A stretch of DNA of 33,934 nt, taken from assembly GCA_020438485.1 (NCBI GenBank), contig JAGQUM010000004.1, positions 1-33,934 of the forward strand, in the 5' to 3' direction. This document shows positions 18,388-29,459 of this stretch, piece by piece; within the stretch, counting starts at the first letter, position 1; the number at the start of each line of letters is the position of its first letter. This DNA comes from Thermoleophilia bacterium (GTDB taxonomy: Bacteria > Actinomycetota > Thermoleophilia > Miltoncostaeales > Miltoncostaeaceae). The position numbers and the translations under genes were made by a program. The notes beneath the pieces are model-generated. The model was given only the letters and a program-made list of their open reading frames with translations, had not been told where the DNA came from and made no database searches.

Positions 18388-19637
18388 GCGGATCGGGACG
18401 ACGGGTGGCCGTCACGGGGGTCGGGCTGGTGAGCCCCATCGGCATCGGGCGGGCCGCCGCGTGGGATGCGGCCGTCGGCGGCCGCTCGGGGGCCGGGCCC
18501 ATCACGCGGTTCGACGCGTCCGGCTACGGCGTCCAGATCGCGTGCGAGGTCGACGACTTCGAGCCCGGCGACTTCCTCGACCGCAAGGCGGCGCGGCGCA
18601 TGGACCGCGTGGCCCAGATGGCCGTCGCCGCCGCCCGGATGGCCGTCGACGAGTCCGGCGTGGTCATCGGGAGCCGCAGCGAGCGCGTCGGGTGCGTGGT
18701 GTCCACCGGAAACGGCGGCAACGAGAGCTTCGAGGAGCAGCACCGCATCCTGCGCGAGAGGGGCCCGTCGCGGGTGTCCCCGCTGGCGGTGTCGATGTCG
18801 ATCGCGAACATGGCGGGGGGCCACGTGTCGATGGAGCTCGGCACCCGCGGCCCCCTGCTGAGCACGCTGACGGCGTGCGCGACGGGTCTCCACTCGCTGG
18901 CGGAGGCGGCCGACATGATCCGCCGCGGCGCCGCGGACGTGGTGCTGGCCGGAGGAGCCGAGGCAGCGATGACGCCGTTCGCCGTGGCCGGGCTGGACGC
19001 GTCCAAGGCGATGTCGCACCGCAACGACGACCCTGAGGGCGCCAGCCGCCCGTTCGACGCGAACCGCGACGGCTTCGTGCTGGGTGAGGCCGCCGCCGTG
19101 CTGGTACTGGAGGAGATGGACGAGGCGCTGCGCCGCGACGCGCCCATCTTGTGCGAACTGGCGGGCTACGGCGCGACGTGCGACGCCCACCACCTCACCG
19201 AGCCCGCGCCGGGCGGCATGGAGCAGGCCGAGGCGATGCGCATCGCCATGCGCCGGGCGGGCCTGGAGCCCGAGCAGATCGACTACGTCAACGCGCACGC
19301 CACCAGCACGTGGGCGGGCGACATCGCCGAGGTGGCGGGCATCCGCGCGGCGCTGGGTGACGCCCACGCCGCCACGACGTGCGTCAGCGCCACCAAGTCG
19401 ATGCACGGCCACTGCGTCGGCGCCACGGGGGCCGTGGAGGCCGCCCTCACGGCGCTCACGGTGGCGGAGGGGGTCATCCCCCCCACCATCAACCTCACGA
19501 ACCTCGACCCGGAGTGTGCGGGAGTCGACCACGTGGCCAACGTGGCGCGCCGGCGCCGCGTCGGCGCGGCCCTGTGCAGCGGTTTCGGGTTCGGCGGGCA
19601 CAACGGCGTCGTGGCGATGACGGAGGTGGCGCGATGA
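18384..19637 (+). CDS. fabF: Beta-ketoacyl-ACP synthase II, first copy
   Basis: 417 residues, GTG start overlapping the fabG stop (GTGA). It elongates acyl-ACP with malonyl-ACP. The nucleophile is C165 (T-A-C-A-T-G), the histidines are H305 (N-A-H-A-T-S-T) and H343 (G-H-C-V-G-A-T-G), and K338 lies in T-K-S-M-H-G-H. The gating loop near the C-terminus reads G-F-G-F-G-G-H-N with both phenylalanines (F401, F403), as in canonical KAS II. It is followed without a gap by a second, clearly paralogous synthase. Confidence 0.94.
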   Translation: MSGSGRRVAVTGVGLVSPIGIGRAAAWDAAVGGRSGAGPITRFDASGYGVQIACEVDDFEPGDFLDRKAARRMDRVAQMAVAAARMAVDESGVVIGSRSERVGCVVSTGNGGNESFEEQHRILRERGPSRVSPLAVSMSIANMAGGHVSMELGTRGPLLSTLTACATGLHSLAEAADMIRRGAADVVLAGGAEAAMTPFAVAGLDASKAMSHRNDDPEGASRPFDANRDGFVLGEAAAVLVLEEMDEALRRDAPILCELAGYGATCDAHHLTEPAPGGMEQAEAMRIAMRRAGLEPEQIDYVNAHATSTWAGDIAEVAGIRAALGDAHAATTCVSATKSMHGHCVGATGAVEAALTALTVAEGVIPPTINLTNLDPECAGVDHVANVARRRRVGAALCSGFGFGGHNGVVAMTEVAR

Positions 19638-20875
19638 GCCGCCGCGTGGTGGTGACGGGGGTCGGCGTGGTGTCGCCGCTGGGCATCGGGCGCGGACCCT
19701 CGTGGGAGGCCGCGACGGCCGGCCGCTCGGGCGCCGGGCCCATCACGCGGTTCGACACCGACGGGTACGACGCGACCATCGCGTGCGAGGTCAAGGGTTT
19801 CGCGCCGGGCGACTTCCTGGAGCACCGCGTGGCGCGCCGGGCCGACCGGGTGACGCAGCTCGCCGTGGCCGCGGCGAAGCTCGCCGCCGAGGACGGGGGC
19901 TTCAGCGTGCCGGGCGACGGGCGCCGGGTGGGATGCATCATGGCCACCGGCACCGGGGGCAACGGGGTACGCGAGGAGAACGACGACGTGCTGCACGAGC
20001 GCGGCCCGGACCGCCTGTCGCCGTTCACGATCCCGCACAGCATGCTGAACATGCCGTCCGCGATGATCGCGATGCAGCTGGGCATCAAGGGCCCCGTGTT
20101 CGCCACCGTCACCGCGTGCGCGGCCGGCGCCGACGCCATCGGCGTGGCCAGCGAGATCATCCGGCGCGGCGACGCCGACGCCGTGATGGCCGGGGGCGCG
20201 GACGCCATGATCACGCCGTTCTGGGTCGCCGCGTTCGACGCGATGCGGGTGCTGGCCCACGACCACGGCGACCCGGCGGCGGCCGCGCGGCCGTTCAACG
20301 CCGACCGCGAGGGCTTCCTCATCGGCGAGGGCGCGGCCGTCCTGCTGCTGGAGACGGCGGAGGCGGCCGAGGCCCGCGGGGCGCGCGTCATCTGCGAGCT
20401 GGCGGGATACGGGGCCTCGTCCGACGCGCACCACATCACCGATCCCGACCCGACGGGCGAGTCGCAGGCCCGGGCGATGCTCCTCGCGCTCGGCCAGGCG
20501 GGACTGGAACCGGGCCGGGTCGGCTATGTCAACGCGCACGGCGGCGGCAGCCGCCCGGGCGACCCGTCCGAGGTGCGGGCCATCCGCACGGCGATTGGCG
20601 ACGCCGCCGGGCGGACGCTGGTGAGCGGCACGAAGTCCATGCACGGCCACTGCATGGGCGCCACGGGGGCCCTGGAGGCCGCGCTCACGGTGATGGCGAT
20701 CGAGGCGGGCACGGTGCCCCCCACCATCAACCTGATCGACCTCGACCCCGAGTGCGCGGGCGTCGACCACGTGGCCAACGAGGCGCGCACCGCCGACTTG
20801 GACGCCGCGATGACCATCAACAATGGGCTGGGCGGCCACAACGCCGCGCTCGTGTTCACGAAGGCGGACGGATGA
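19634..20875 (+). CDS. Beta-ketoacyl-ACP synthase II paralogue with altered gating loop
   Basis: 413 residues, ATG overlapping the previous stop (ATGA). It is strongly similar to the upstream fabF along its whole length (shared G-R-S-G-A-G-P-I-T-R-F and K-S-M-H-G-H-C-x-G-A-T-G), so this is a tandem duplication. The catalytic residues C162, H302, K334 and H339 are all kept, so it is not a classical chain-length factor, in which the Cys is lost. The loop that holds two phenylalanines in KAS II reads N-N-G-L-G-G-H-N here, and the usual N-A-H-x-T-S-T segment is N-A-H-G-G-G-S. A different acyl chain-length range, as for the mycobacterial KasA/KasB pair, is a reasonable inference. Confidence 0.92.
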   Translation: MSRRVVVTGVGVVSPLGIGRGPSWEAATAGRSGAGPITRFDTDGYDATIACEVKGFAPGDFLEHRVARRADRVTQLAVAAAKLAAEDGGFSVPGDGRRVGCIMATGTGGNGVREENDDVLHERGPDRLSPFTIPHSMLNMPSAMIAMQLGIKGPVFATVTACAAGADAIGVASEIIRRGDADAVMAGGADAMITPFWVAAFDAMRVLAHDHGDPAAAARPFNADREGFLIGEGAAVLLLETAEAAEARGARVICELAGYGASSDAHHITDPDPTGESQARAMLLALGQAGLEPGRVGYVNAHGGGSRPGDPSEVRAIRTAIGDAAGRTLVSGTKSMHGHCMGATGALEAALTVMAIEAGTVPPTINLIDLDPECAGVDHVANEARTADLDAAMTINNGLGGHNAALVFTKADG

Positions 20876-21078
20876 GCGACCCGGCCCCCAGGAAGCGGAT
20901 GTCGGCGCGGGCCGAGAAGGCCGTCCGCTACACGGCCACCGGCGTCGTCGCGACGCCCGTGGGGTTCACGGGCCTGTTCACGGGCAACGAGACGCTGGGC
21001 TACGCCGCGTTCGGGATCGTGCTGGCGGCAGTCCTGGTGGGCCCCGTGATCGAGCGCGTGCGCGGGGTCTCGAGCTAG
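20872..21078 (+). CDS. Small hypothetical membrane protein coupled to the fab operon
   Basis: 68 residues. The ATG overlaps the stop of the second fabF (ATGA), which supports real translation. A basic N-terminus (R-K-R-M-S-A-R-A-E-K) is followed by a weakly hydrophobic segment (about 21-37) and a clear transmembrane helix (about 42-60: G-Y-A-A-F-G-I-V-L-A-A-V-L-V-G-P-V-I). I do not recognise the family. Its stop is one base from the last codon of the convergent glutamate dehydrogenase gene. Confidence 0.65.
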   Translation: MSDPAPRKRMSARAEKAVRYTATGVVATPVGFTGLFTGNETLGYAAFGIVLAAVLVGPVIERVRGVSS

Positions 21079-21079
21079 C

Positions 21080-22420
21080 TCACACGACGCCCTGGGCGAT
21101 CATCGCGTCGGCCACCTTCACGAAGCCGGCGATGTTCGCGCCGTCGAAGTAGTCAACGCGGTCGCGCTCCGGCGCGTGGTGCACGCACGCGTCGTGGATG
21201 GACTCCATGACGGACCGCAGGCGGCGATCCACGTCCGCGGCGGTCCACGACGCGTGCTGGGCCGCCTGGCTCATCTCCATGCCCGACACGGCGACGCCGC
21301 CGGCGTTCGAGGCCTTGCCGGGGGCATGCACGACACCCGCGTCACGGAAGGCCGTCACCGCCCCGCGGGTCGTGGGCATGTTGGCGCCCTCGGCCACGTA
21401 ACGCACGCCGTTGGCGATCAGTTGCCGGGCGTCGTCGGCGTCCAGCTCGTTCTCGGTGGCGCACGGCAGCGCCACATCGACGGGGACGTCCCACGGGGTG
21501 CGGCCCGGGCGGAACTCGACGCCCACCTCGGCGGCGTACGCGTCGATGCGCCCCCGCTCCTTCTCCTTGACCCGCCGCAGCACCGCCAGCTTGTCCGACG
21601 TGAACCCCTCGGGGTCGTGGACCGAACCGGACGAGTCGGAGGCGGTCACCACCAGGCCGCCCATCTCCATGGCCTTCTCGATGGCGTACGTCGCGACGTT
21701 GCCGGAACCCGAGACCGACACCCGCATCCGGTCGAGGATGTCGCCGCGGCGGCCCAGCATCCGCTCGAGGAAGTACAGCAGCCCGTAACCGGTGGCCTCG
21801 GGCCGGAGCTCGCTGCCTCCGAACGACGAGCCGCGGCCGGTGAACACCGCGGACGCGTCGTTCGTGAGGCGCTTGGTCATGCCGACCAGGTAGCCGATCT
21901 CCCGCCCGCCCACGCCGATGTCGCCCGCGGGCACGTCGGTGTAGGGACCCACGTGCCGGAACAGCTCCACGGCGAAGGCCTGGCAGAACCGCATGACCTC
22001 CGCGTCGCTCTTGCCCTTGGGGTCGAAGTCGGAGCCCCCCTTGCCACCGCCCATCGGGAGCGTCGTGAGCGCGTTCTTGAAGGTCTGCTCGAACGCGAGG
22101 AACTTCAGCACTGACGCGTTCACCGAGGGATGGAACCGCAGGCCCCCCTTGTAGGGGCCGATCGCCATGGAGTGCTGCACGCGGAAACCGCGGTTGACGC
22201 GCACCTCCCCGCCGTCGTCGACCCATGTGACGCGGAACTGGATGACGCGATCGGCCTCCACGAGGCGCTCCAGCAGGCCGTCCCGGCGGTAGCGCGGGTT
22301 CCGCTCGACGAAGGGCCACAGGCTCTCGTATACCTCGCGCACGGCCTGCACGTACTCGGGCTCGTGGGGCGTGCGGCGCTCCAGATCCCCGATGAACCCT
22401 TCGTGACCCTGCGTGGTCAT
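21080..22420 (-). CDS. gdhA: Glutamate dehydrogenase, probably NADP-specific hexameric type
   Basis: 446 residues. It interconverts 2-oxoglutarate plus ammonia and glutamate. The N-terminal substrate domain has K91 in K-G-G-L-R-F-H-P and K127 in P-M-G-G-G-K-G-G-S; the C-terminal Rossmann domain has G-S-G-N-V-A. Length and the S-D-F-D-P-K-G-K segment match the ~450-residue small hexameric family. The ATG at 22420 follows a GGGAG box. It is the last gene of a minus-strand run (thioesterase, acetyltransferase, gdhA) 32 bp after the acetyltransferase. A TAGCCT at 22455-22450 could be its own -10. Confidence 0.95.
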   Translation of the reverse strand: MTTQGHEGFIGDLERRTPHEPEYVQAVREVYESLWPFVERNPRYRRDGLLERLVEADRVIQFRVTWVDDGGEVRVNRGFRVQHSMAIGPYKGGLRFHPSVNASVLKFLAFEQTFKNALTTLPMGGGKGGSDFDPKGKSDAEVMRFCQAFAVELFRHVGPYTDVPAGDIGVGGREIGYLVGMTKRLTNDASAVFTGRGSSFGGSELRPEATGYGLLYFLERMLGRRGDILDRMRVSVSGSGNVATYAIEKAMEMGGLVVTASDSSGSVHDPEGFTSDKLAVLRRVKEKERGRIDAYAAEVGVEFRPGRTPWDVPVDVALPCATENELDADDARQLIANGVRYVAEGANMPTTRGAVTAFRDAGVVHAPGKASNAGGVAVSGMEMSQAAQHASWTAADVDRRLRSVMESIHDACVHHAPERDRVDYFDGANIAGFVKVADAMIAQGVV

Positions 22421-22452
22421 GGGCGTCTCCCGTCGTCGAGTGCCGGGGGAGG

Positions 22453-23007
22453 CTAGCGGACGCGTTGGTACTCCCCGCCCCCGCCGCCACCGGACGGCGC
22501 CCACCGCAGCGTCAGGCGCACCTCCGGCAGCTCGGCGCCGCCGAGGACCTGCCGCCGCGACGCCCCGTCGCGAGCGAACCCCGCGCGCGCGTAGAACGGA
22601 TGCGCGATGGGGTTGTCGCGCAGGGTCCACACGACGACGCGCGGATACCCGTCGAGGTGCCCCAGGCACGCGTTCATCAGCGCACGCCCCACGCCGGCGC
22701 CGATGACCCGCGGCAGCACGTAGATGGCCCACACCTCCCCCCAGTCCCCGCACCCCCCGTCGCGGCAGGGTCCGGCCGCCGCGTATCCGACGACCGCGCC
22801 GCCGTCGTCCTCCGCAACGAACACGGCCGCGCCGGGCGCGACCCCGGCCTCGGCCCGCCGCAACGCCCACGCGCCGACGTCCCAGTCGTCGAACACCGCG
22901 GCGGGCATCAGGCCGGCGTACGCGTGGGCCCAGCCGGCGAACCGCACCTCCTCGATCGCCCGGGCGTCGGAGGCCGTGGCCCGGCGCACCGCGGCGGGCG
23001 CCGTCAT
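22453..23007 (-). CDS. GNAT-family N-acetyltransferase
   Basis: 184 residues. The GNAT fold is indicated by the N-terminal V-R-R-A-T-A-S-D-A-R-A-I start, the beta-4 strand W-A-I-Y-V-L-P and the acetyl-CoA pyrophosphate loop G-A-G-V-G-R-A-L-M (R/Q-x-x-G-x-G/A type), then N-P-I-A-H-P-F-Y-A-R-A-G-F. The C-terminus is a Gly-rich flexible tail. The substrate is unknown. Its ATG overlaps the thioesterase stop (ATGA), so the two are translationally coupled. Confidence 0.88.
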   Translation of the reverse strand: MTAPAAVRRATASDARAIEEVRFAGWAHAYAGLMPAAVFDDWDVGAWALRRAEAGVAPGAAVFVAEDDGGAVVGYAAAGPCRDGGCGDWGEVWAIYVLPRVIGAGVGRALMNACLGHLDGYPRVVVWTLRDNPIAHPFYARAGFARDGASRRQVLGGAELPEVRLTLRWAPSGGGGGGEYQRVR

Positions 23008-23420
23008 TCCCCCAGGGGTGGCACCGGCGCCGGCCGCCCGTCCTCGTCGAGGGCCACGAACACGAACCGTCCCCGGCCCGCCAGCGCGCGTTCGCCCGTG
23101 GTGAGGTGCTCGGCGACCATGCTCGACAACACCACCATCGACGTGCGCCCCACCGACACCACGCGGGCCGCGACCTCGACGATGTCGCCCTCGCGCACCG
23201 GCGCGAGGTACTCGACGTCGTTGACCTTCGCCGTGACCGTCGCCGCGCGGCAGTGGCGGGTGGCGGCCACGAACCCCGCGACGTCCATCATCGCCAGCGC
23301 CTGGCCGCCGAACATCGTCCCGTGGTGGTTGAGCATCTCGGGCATCACGACGCGCATCATCCGGGTCTCGCCCGGCGGGGCGAGGGCGGCGGCGTGGATG
23401 GCATCGAGGTCCGGTTCCAT
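23004..23420 (-). CDS. Hotdog-fold acyl-CoA thioesterase (YciA/BFIT-like)
   Basis: 138 residues. The hotdog signature N-H-H-G-T-M-F-G-G-Q (31-40) followed by M-M-D46-V-A-G is typical of acyl-CoA hydrolases of the YciA group, in which the Asp in this helix is catalytic. The D-V-E-Y-L-A-P-V-R-E-G-D strand also fits. It would release free fatty acid from acyl-CoA in the cytoplasm. The ATG at 23420 follows a GGGGAGGG box. It is the first gene of the minus-strand trio and is divergent from the GGDEF-like gene. Confidence 0.88.
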   Translation of the reverse strand: MEPDLDAIHAAALAPPGETRMMRVVMPEMLNHHGTMFGGQALAMMDVAGFVAATRHCRAATVTAKVNDVEYLAPVREGDIVEVAARVVSVGRTSMVVLSSMVAEHLTTGERALAGRGRFVFVALDEDGRPAPVPPLGE

Positions 23421-23550
23421 GGGCCCTCCCCTTCGGCGGCGGTCGCCCCAAGTCTGCCACCCGCCTGCCCGGCCCCGAGCCGTCCCCGAGCAGATCCACC
23501 GGGATGCCAGGCCGCACCGCGGCGCTGCGCCTGAGGCACGGTCCGCGGAG

Positions 23551-24096
23551 GTGAAGAACGCCAACGCGCCTGCCGATGCCCTGGGCATGGGAGACATCCC
23601 CCAGACCCCGCTCGGCGCCGGGCCCGAGCTCGACCACGACCTCCTCACCGGGCTGCCGAACGCGCGCGCCTGGTCGCACCTGGTGGCCGAGCACCGCCGC
23701 CGTCACCCCGACCGCTCGTGGCTGGCGGTGGTGCGCGTCGACGACTTCGCCGCGTTCGCGTCGACCTCCGGGGGGGCCGCCGCCGACCTGCTGCTGGTGG
23801 ACGCCGCCGCGGCCTGGGGGGCCGCGCTGCGCGGGGGCGACGTCATCGCCCGCCTCGACGGGGCCGACTTCGGCTGCCTCGTGCGCGCGACCGAGCTGAT
23901 GTCGGCGTTCGCCGTGGTCGCGCGGCTGCGCGCCGGCCTGCCGGCCGGTCACACGCTGTCGGCCGCGATCGTGCACCCCGACGCGCACGAGGCGCCGCTG
24001 GCCGTCACGGCCCGGGCCCGGGACGCCCTGGGGCACGCGGGGGCACGCGGGGTCAACCGGGTCGCGGTCCTGCTGCCGGAGGCCGAGGCCGCCTGA
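23551..24096 (+). CDS. Stand-alone degenerate GGDEF-domain protein
   Basis: 181 residues from GTG 23551; an ATG at 23587 is an alternative, and neither has a strong ribosome site. The domain opening [10 protein letters not shown] matches the start of GGDEF domains, and V-R-V-D-D-F-A-A-F corresponds to the usual D-x-D-x-F-K metal-binding strand. The signature loop reads R-L-D-G-A-D-F in place of R-x-G-G-D/E-E-F, so catalytic and metal residues are changed. Diguanylate cyclase activity is unlikely. No sensory, receiver, transmembrane or EAL domain is attached. A nucleotide-binding or purely regulatory role is inference. It lies 44 bp upstream of metH. Confidence 0.65.
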   Translation: MKNANAPADALGMGDIPQTPLGAGPELDHDLLTGLPNARAWSHLVAEHRRRHPDRSWLAVVRVDDFAAFASTSGGAAADLLLVDAAAAWGAALRGGDVIARLDGADFGCLVRATELMSAFAVVARLRAGLPAGHTLSAAIVHPDAHEAPLAVTARARDALGHAGARGVNRVAVLLPEAEAA

Positions 24097-24127
24097 GCCG
24101 TCACGACCGCGCGTTTGCGACGGGCGA

Positions 24128-24133
24128 TACGCT
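24128..24133 (+). promoter_or_regulatory. -10 box of a leaderless promoter for metH
   Basis: TACGCT ends 7 nt before the metH ATG. No Shine-Dalgarno sequence and no cobalamin or SAM riboswitch can fit in the 44-bp gap. Confidence 0.55.
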
Positions 24134-24140
24134 GGCGGGC

Positions 24141-27824
<3,684 letters not shown>

Positions 27825-27853
27825 CACATCCCCCGGCACGGAGGTTTCGTGCG

Positions 27854-27885
27854 GTTTGGAACCCGCCCGGGCCGGGAACGGGTTC
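27854..27885 (+). promoter_or_regulatory. ECF/stress-type promoter candidate for the PRC-barrel gene
   Basis: GGAAC at 27858-27862 and GGTT at 27881-27884 are separated by 18 bp, the layout of ECF sigma promoters. Overlapping it, GTTT at 27854-27857 and GGGAAC at 27874-27879 (16 bp apart) resemble the actinobacterial SigB stress layout. GAACCCG at 27859-27865 and CGGGTTC at 27879-27885 are a perfect inverted repeat and could alternatively be an operator or a metH 3' hairpin. Confidence 0.45.
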
Positions 27886-27917
27886 GCCTGCAGGTCACAA
27901 CGACCCAGGCGAGGCGA

Positions 27918-28871
27918 ATGATGAGCACGCAGCGATACACGACCCCCGAGCTGAACGGCCGCACCGTCTACAGCGCGGACGGCGAGAAGCTCGGTGATGT
28001 GCAGGGCGTCCTCGAAGACGAGACGGGCACGCCGCAGTACGTGGAGATCAAGAGCGGCTGGTTCGGGGCGAAGCGCCACGCCATCCCGCTCGACGGCCTG
28101 GCGCGCCGCGACGACGGCGACGACCTCGTGGTTCCGTACACGAAGGCGCAGCTCGAGAACGCGCCGATGCTCGACGAGAACGACGACCTCACCTACGACG
28201 GCGAGCGGACGATGGGCGCGTATTACGGCACGGACGTGCGCGAGTGGGACGACACCCGGGACCGGTGGCTTCCCGAGGAAGACCTCAGCCGGGGTCCCAC
28301 GCCGGAGACCCGCCACCCCGACGGCGCCCGCGACCTCGAAACCGACATCACGCAGGGCCCCACGCCCGAGACCCGCGACGCCATCCGCGCGACCAGCGGC
28401 GACCCCGGCGCGGCCGGCCAGCCACAGGCCGACCCCCACACCCGTTCGGACATCGTCACCCCCGGGGACGACGAGCGGGGCGGATACGCGGCCCCCGCAT
28501 CGCAGGAGGACGCGCGCGGTCGCACCGCGCACGACCCGGGCATGCGGGACGACCCCGCCGTGCACGACACGGGCGAGATCGCCCCGGTGGGCTCAGGCGC
28601 GGCGGACGGTGTGCGGAACCGCGACATGCGCGACACGGGCATGCGCGATGACCCCGCGGTTTCCCGTGGCCACGAGGAGCGCATGCGGGACCCCGAGGGC
28701 GGGGTTCAGGGCGACCACCGGACGGACGACGAGCACGCCCGGGACGACCGGACCACGCCCGCCGAGCGCCGGGACGCCACCCGCGGCGACCACGAGCCCG
28801 ACCGGGAAAGCGTCGCGGACGAGATGCGCCGCCGCCTGCGCCGCTGGCGCGAGGACGACCCGGCGCGCTGA
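27918..28871 (+). CDS. PRC-barrel protein with long charged repetitive tail
   Basis: 317 residues; the ATG at 27918 is immediately followed by a second ATG, either of which may be used. Residues about 8-85 are a PRC-barrel (G-R-T-V-Y-S-A-D-G-E-K-L-G-D-V; Y-V-E-I-K-S-G-W-F; I-P-L-D-G-L), a fold found in stress proteins, RimM and photosynthetic reaction centre subunits. The remaining ~200 residues are acidic and basic, disordered, and internally repetitive: G-P-T-P-E-T-R occurs twice (near 128 and 150) and G-M-R-D-D-P-A-V twice (near 212 and 240), ending in an Arg-rich helix. No signal peptide is present. Proteins of this type are common in actinobacteria and deinococci and are usually tied to stress, but the function is unknown. 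Confidence 0.8.
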   Translation: MMSTQRYTTPELNGRTVYSADGEKLGDVQGVLEDETGTPQYVEIKSGWFGAKRHAIPLDGLARRDDGDDLVVPYTKAQLENAPMLDENDDLTYDGERTMGAYYGTDVREWDDTRDRWLPEEDLSRGPTPETRHPDGARDLETDITQGPTPETRDAIRATSGDPGAAGQPQADPHTRSDIVTPGDDERGGYAAPASQEDARGRTAHDPGMRDDPAVHDTGEIAPVGSGAADGVRNRDMRDTGMRDDPAVSRGHEERMRDPEGGVQGDHRTDDEHARDDRTTPAERRDATRGDHEPDRESVADEMRRRLRRWREDDPAR

Positions 28872-28879
28872 CGCGCCAC

Positions 28880-28910
28880 CGCGGTGGGCGGCGCCGGGCC
28901 GCCCACCGCG
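28880..28910. terminator. Strong bidirectional terminator hairpin
   Basis: Two perfect 13-bp arms, CGCGGTGGGCGGC at 28880-28892 and its complement at 28898-28910, flank a 5-nt loop. The right arm ends exactly at the stop codon of the minus-strand gene. A second pair, CTGACGCG at 28868-28875 and CGCGTCAG at 28907-28914, includes the stop codons of both convergent genes. There is no T-tract. Confidence 0.75.
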
Positions 28911-29447
28911 TCAGTCACGCTCGAACTGTTCCTTGGCGAACACCAGGCGGGCGCGATACGCGCACTCGGCGAGGGACGCGAGCTTTGCCGCCACGATCTC
29001 CTCGGGCAGTTCGTGCATGCCCGGCGTCGACACCACCCACAGGCCGGACGGCGCGAGATCGCGCGCGATATCGACGATGTCGCGCGCGACCACGTTGGGG
29101 TCCTCCACGACGGCCGACGTGCCCTCGATGAGGGCGACGACGGCCTCGTCCGGCGCCACGCGGTAGACGCCGGCCGGCACCGCCGCGTCGGTCTCGAACA
29201 GCACCGCACCCGCCTCCACGAGCGCGGCGACGTCGCCGGGGCGCGCCTTGACGGGCCGGAACGGCACGGCGTCCCGCGCCGCCCGCCATGTGTCCGGCGT
29301 GTCCGCGTCGGCGCCGCTCGCCACCACGTCCACGCCGGCCGCGAGCAGCCGCGGCGCCCACGACGGCGGGCCGGGCAGATGGCCCAGCGCCATCGTGGCC
29401 AGCACGGGCAGGTGGATACCCAGACGGTCCAGTTCCTCGCGCCTCAC
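28911..29447 (-). CDS. Hypothetical protein, weakly like the end of a MetE/UROD-type barrel
   Basis: 178 residues from GTG 29447, chosen because a CAGACT -10-like box lies 6 nt ahead and no ribosome site is present. Codon use is native, with strong G/C third positions. The sequence alternates strands and helices (A-G-V-D-V-V-A-S-G-A; A-G-A-V-L-F-E-T-D), and its end, S-T-P-G-M-H-E-L-P-E-E-I-V-A-A-K-L, recalls the last strand and helix of cobalamin-independent methionine synthase/UROD-like TIM barrels. At 178 residues it is about half a barrel. No catalytic Cys or His cluster is visible, so the function is unassigned. Confidence 0.6.
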   Translation of the reverse strand: MRREELDRLGIHLPVLATMALGHLPGPPSWAPRLLAAGVDVVASGADADTPDTWRAARDAVPFRPVKARPGDVAALVEAGAVLFETDAAVPAGVYRVAPDEAVVALIEGTSAVVEDPNVVARDIVDIARDLAPSGLWVVSTPGMHELPEEIVAAKLASLAECAYRARLVFAKEQFERD

Positions 29448-29459
29448 GCCGTGAGTCTG
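29443..29459 (-). promoter_or_regulatory. Leaderless -10 box and palindrome over the start of the 178-residue gene
   Basis: On the minus strand CAGACT (29459-29454) is followed by 6 nt and the GTG at 29447. CTCACG-C-CGTGAG (29443-29455) is a perfect palindrome covering both the edge of the -10 box and the start codon, so a bound protein would block transcription start. Confidence 0.45.

Noticed and set aside
24097-24140. Cobalamin or SAM riboswitch upstream of metH
   Set aside because: Only 44 bp separate metH from the preceding gene, and the -10 box lies 7 nt from the ATG; there is no room for an aptamer.
27878-27892. GGGTTCG resembling a tRNA T-loop
   Set aside because: No acceptor stem, anticodon arm or CCA-compatible pairing surrounds it; the sequence is better explained as part of the promoter or inverted repeat.
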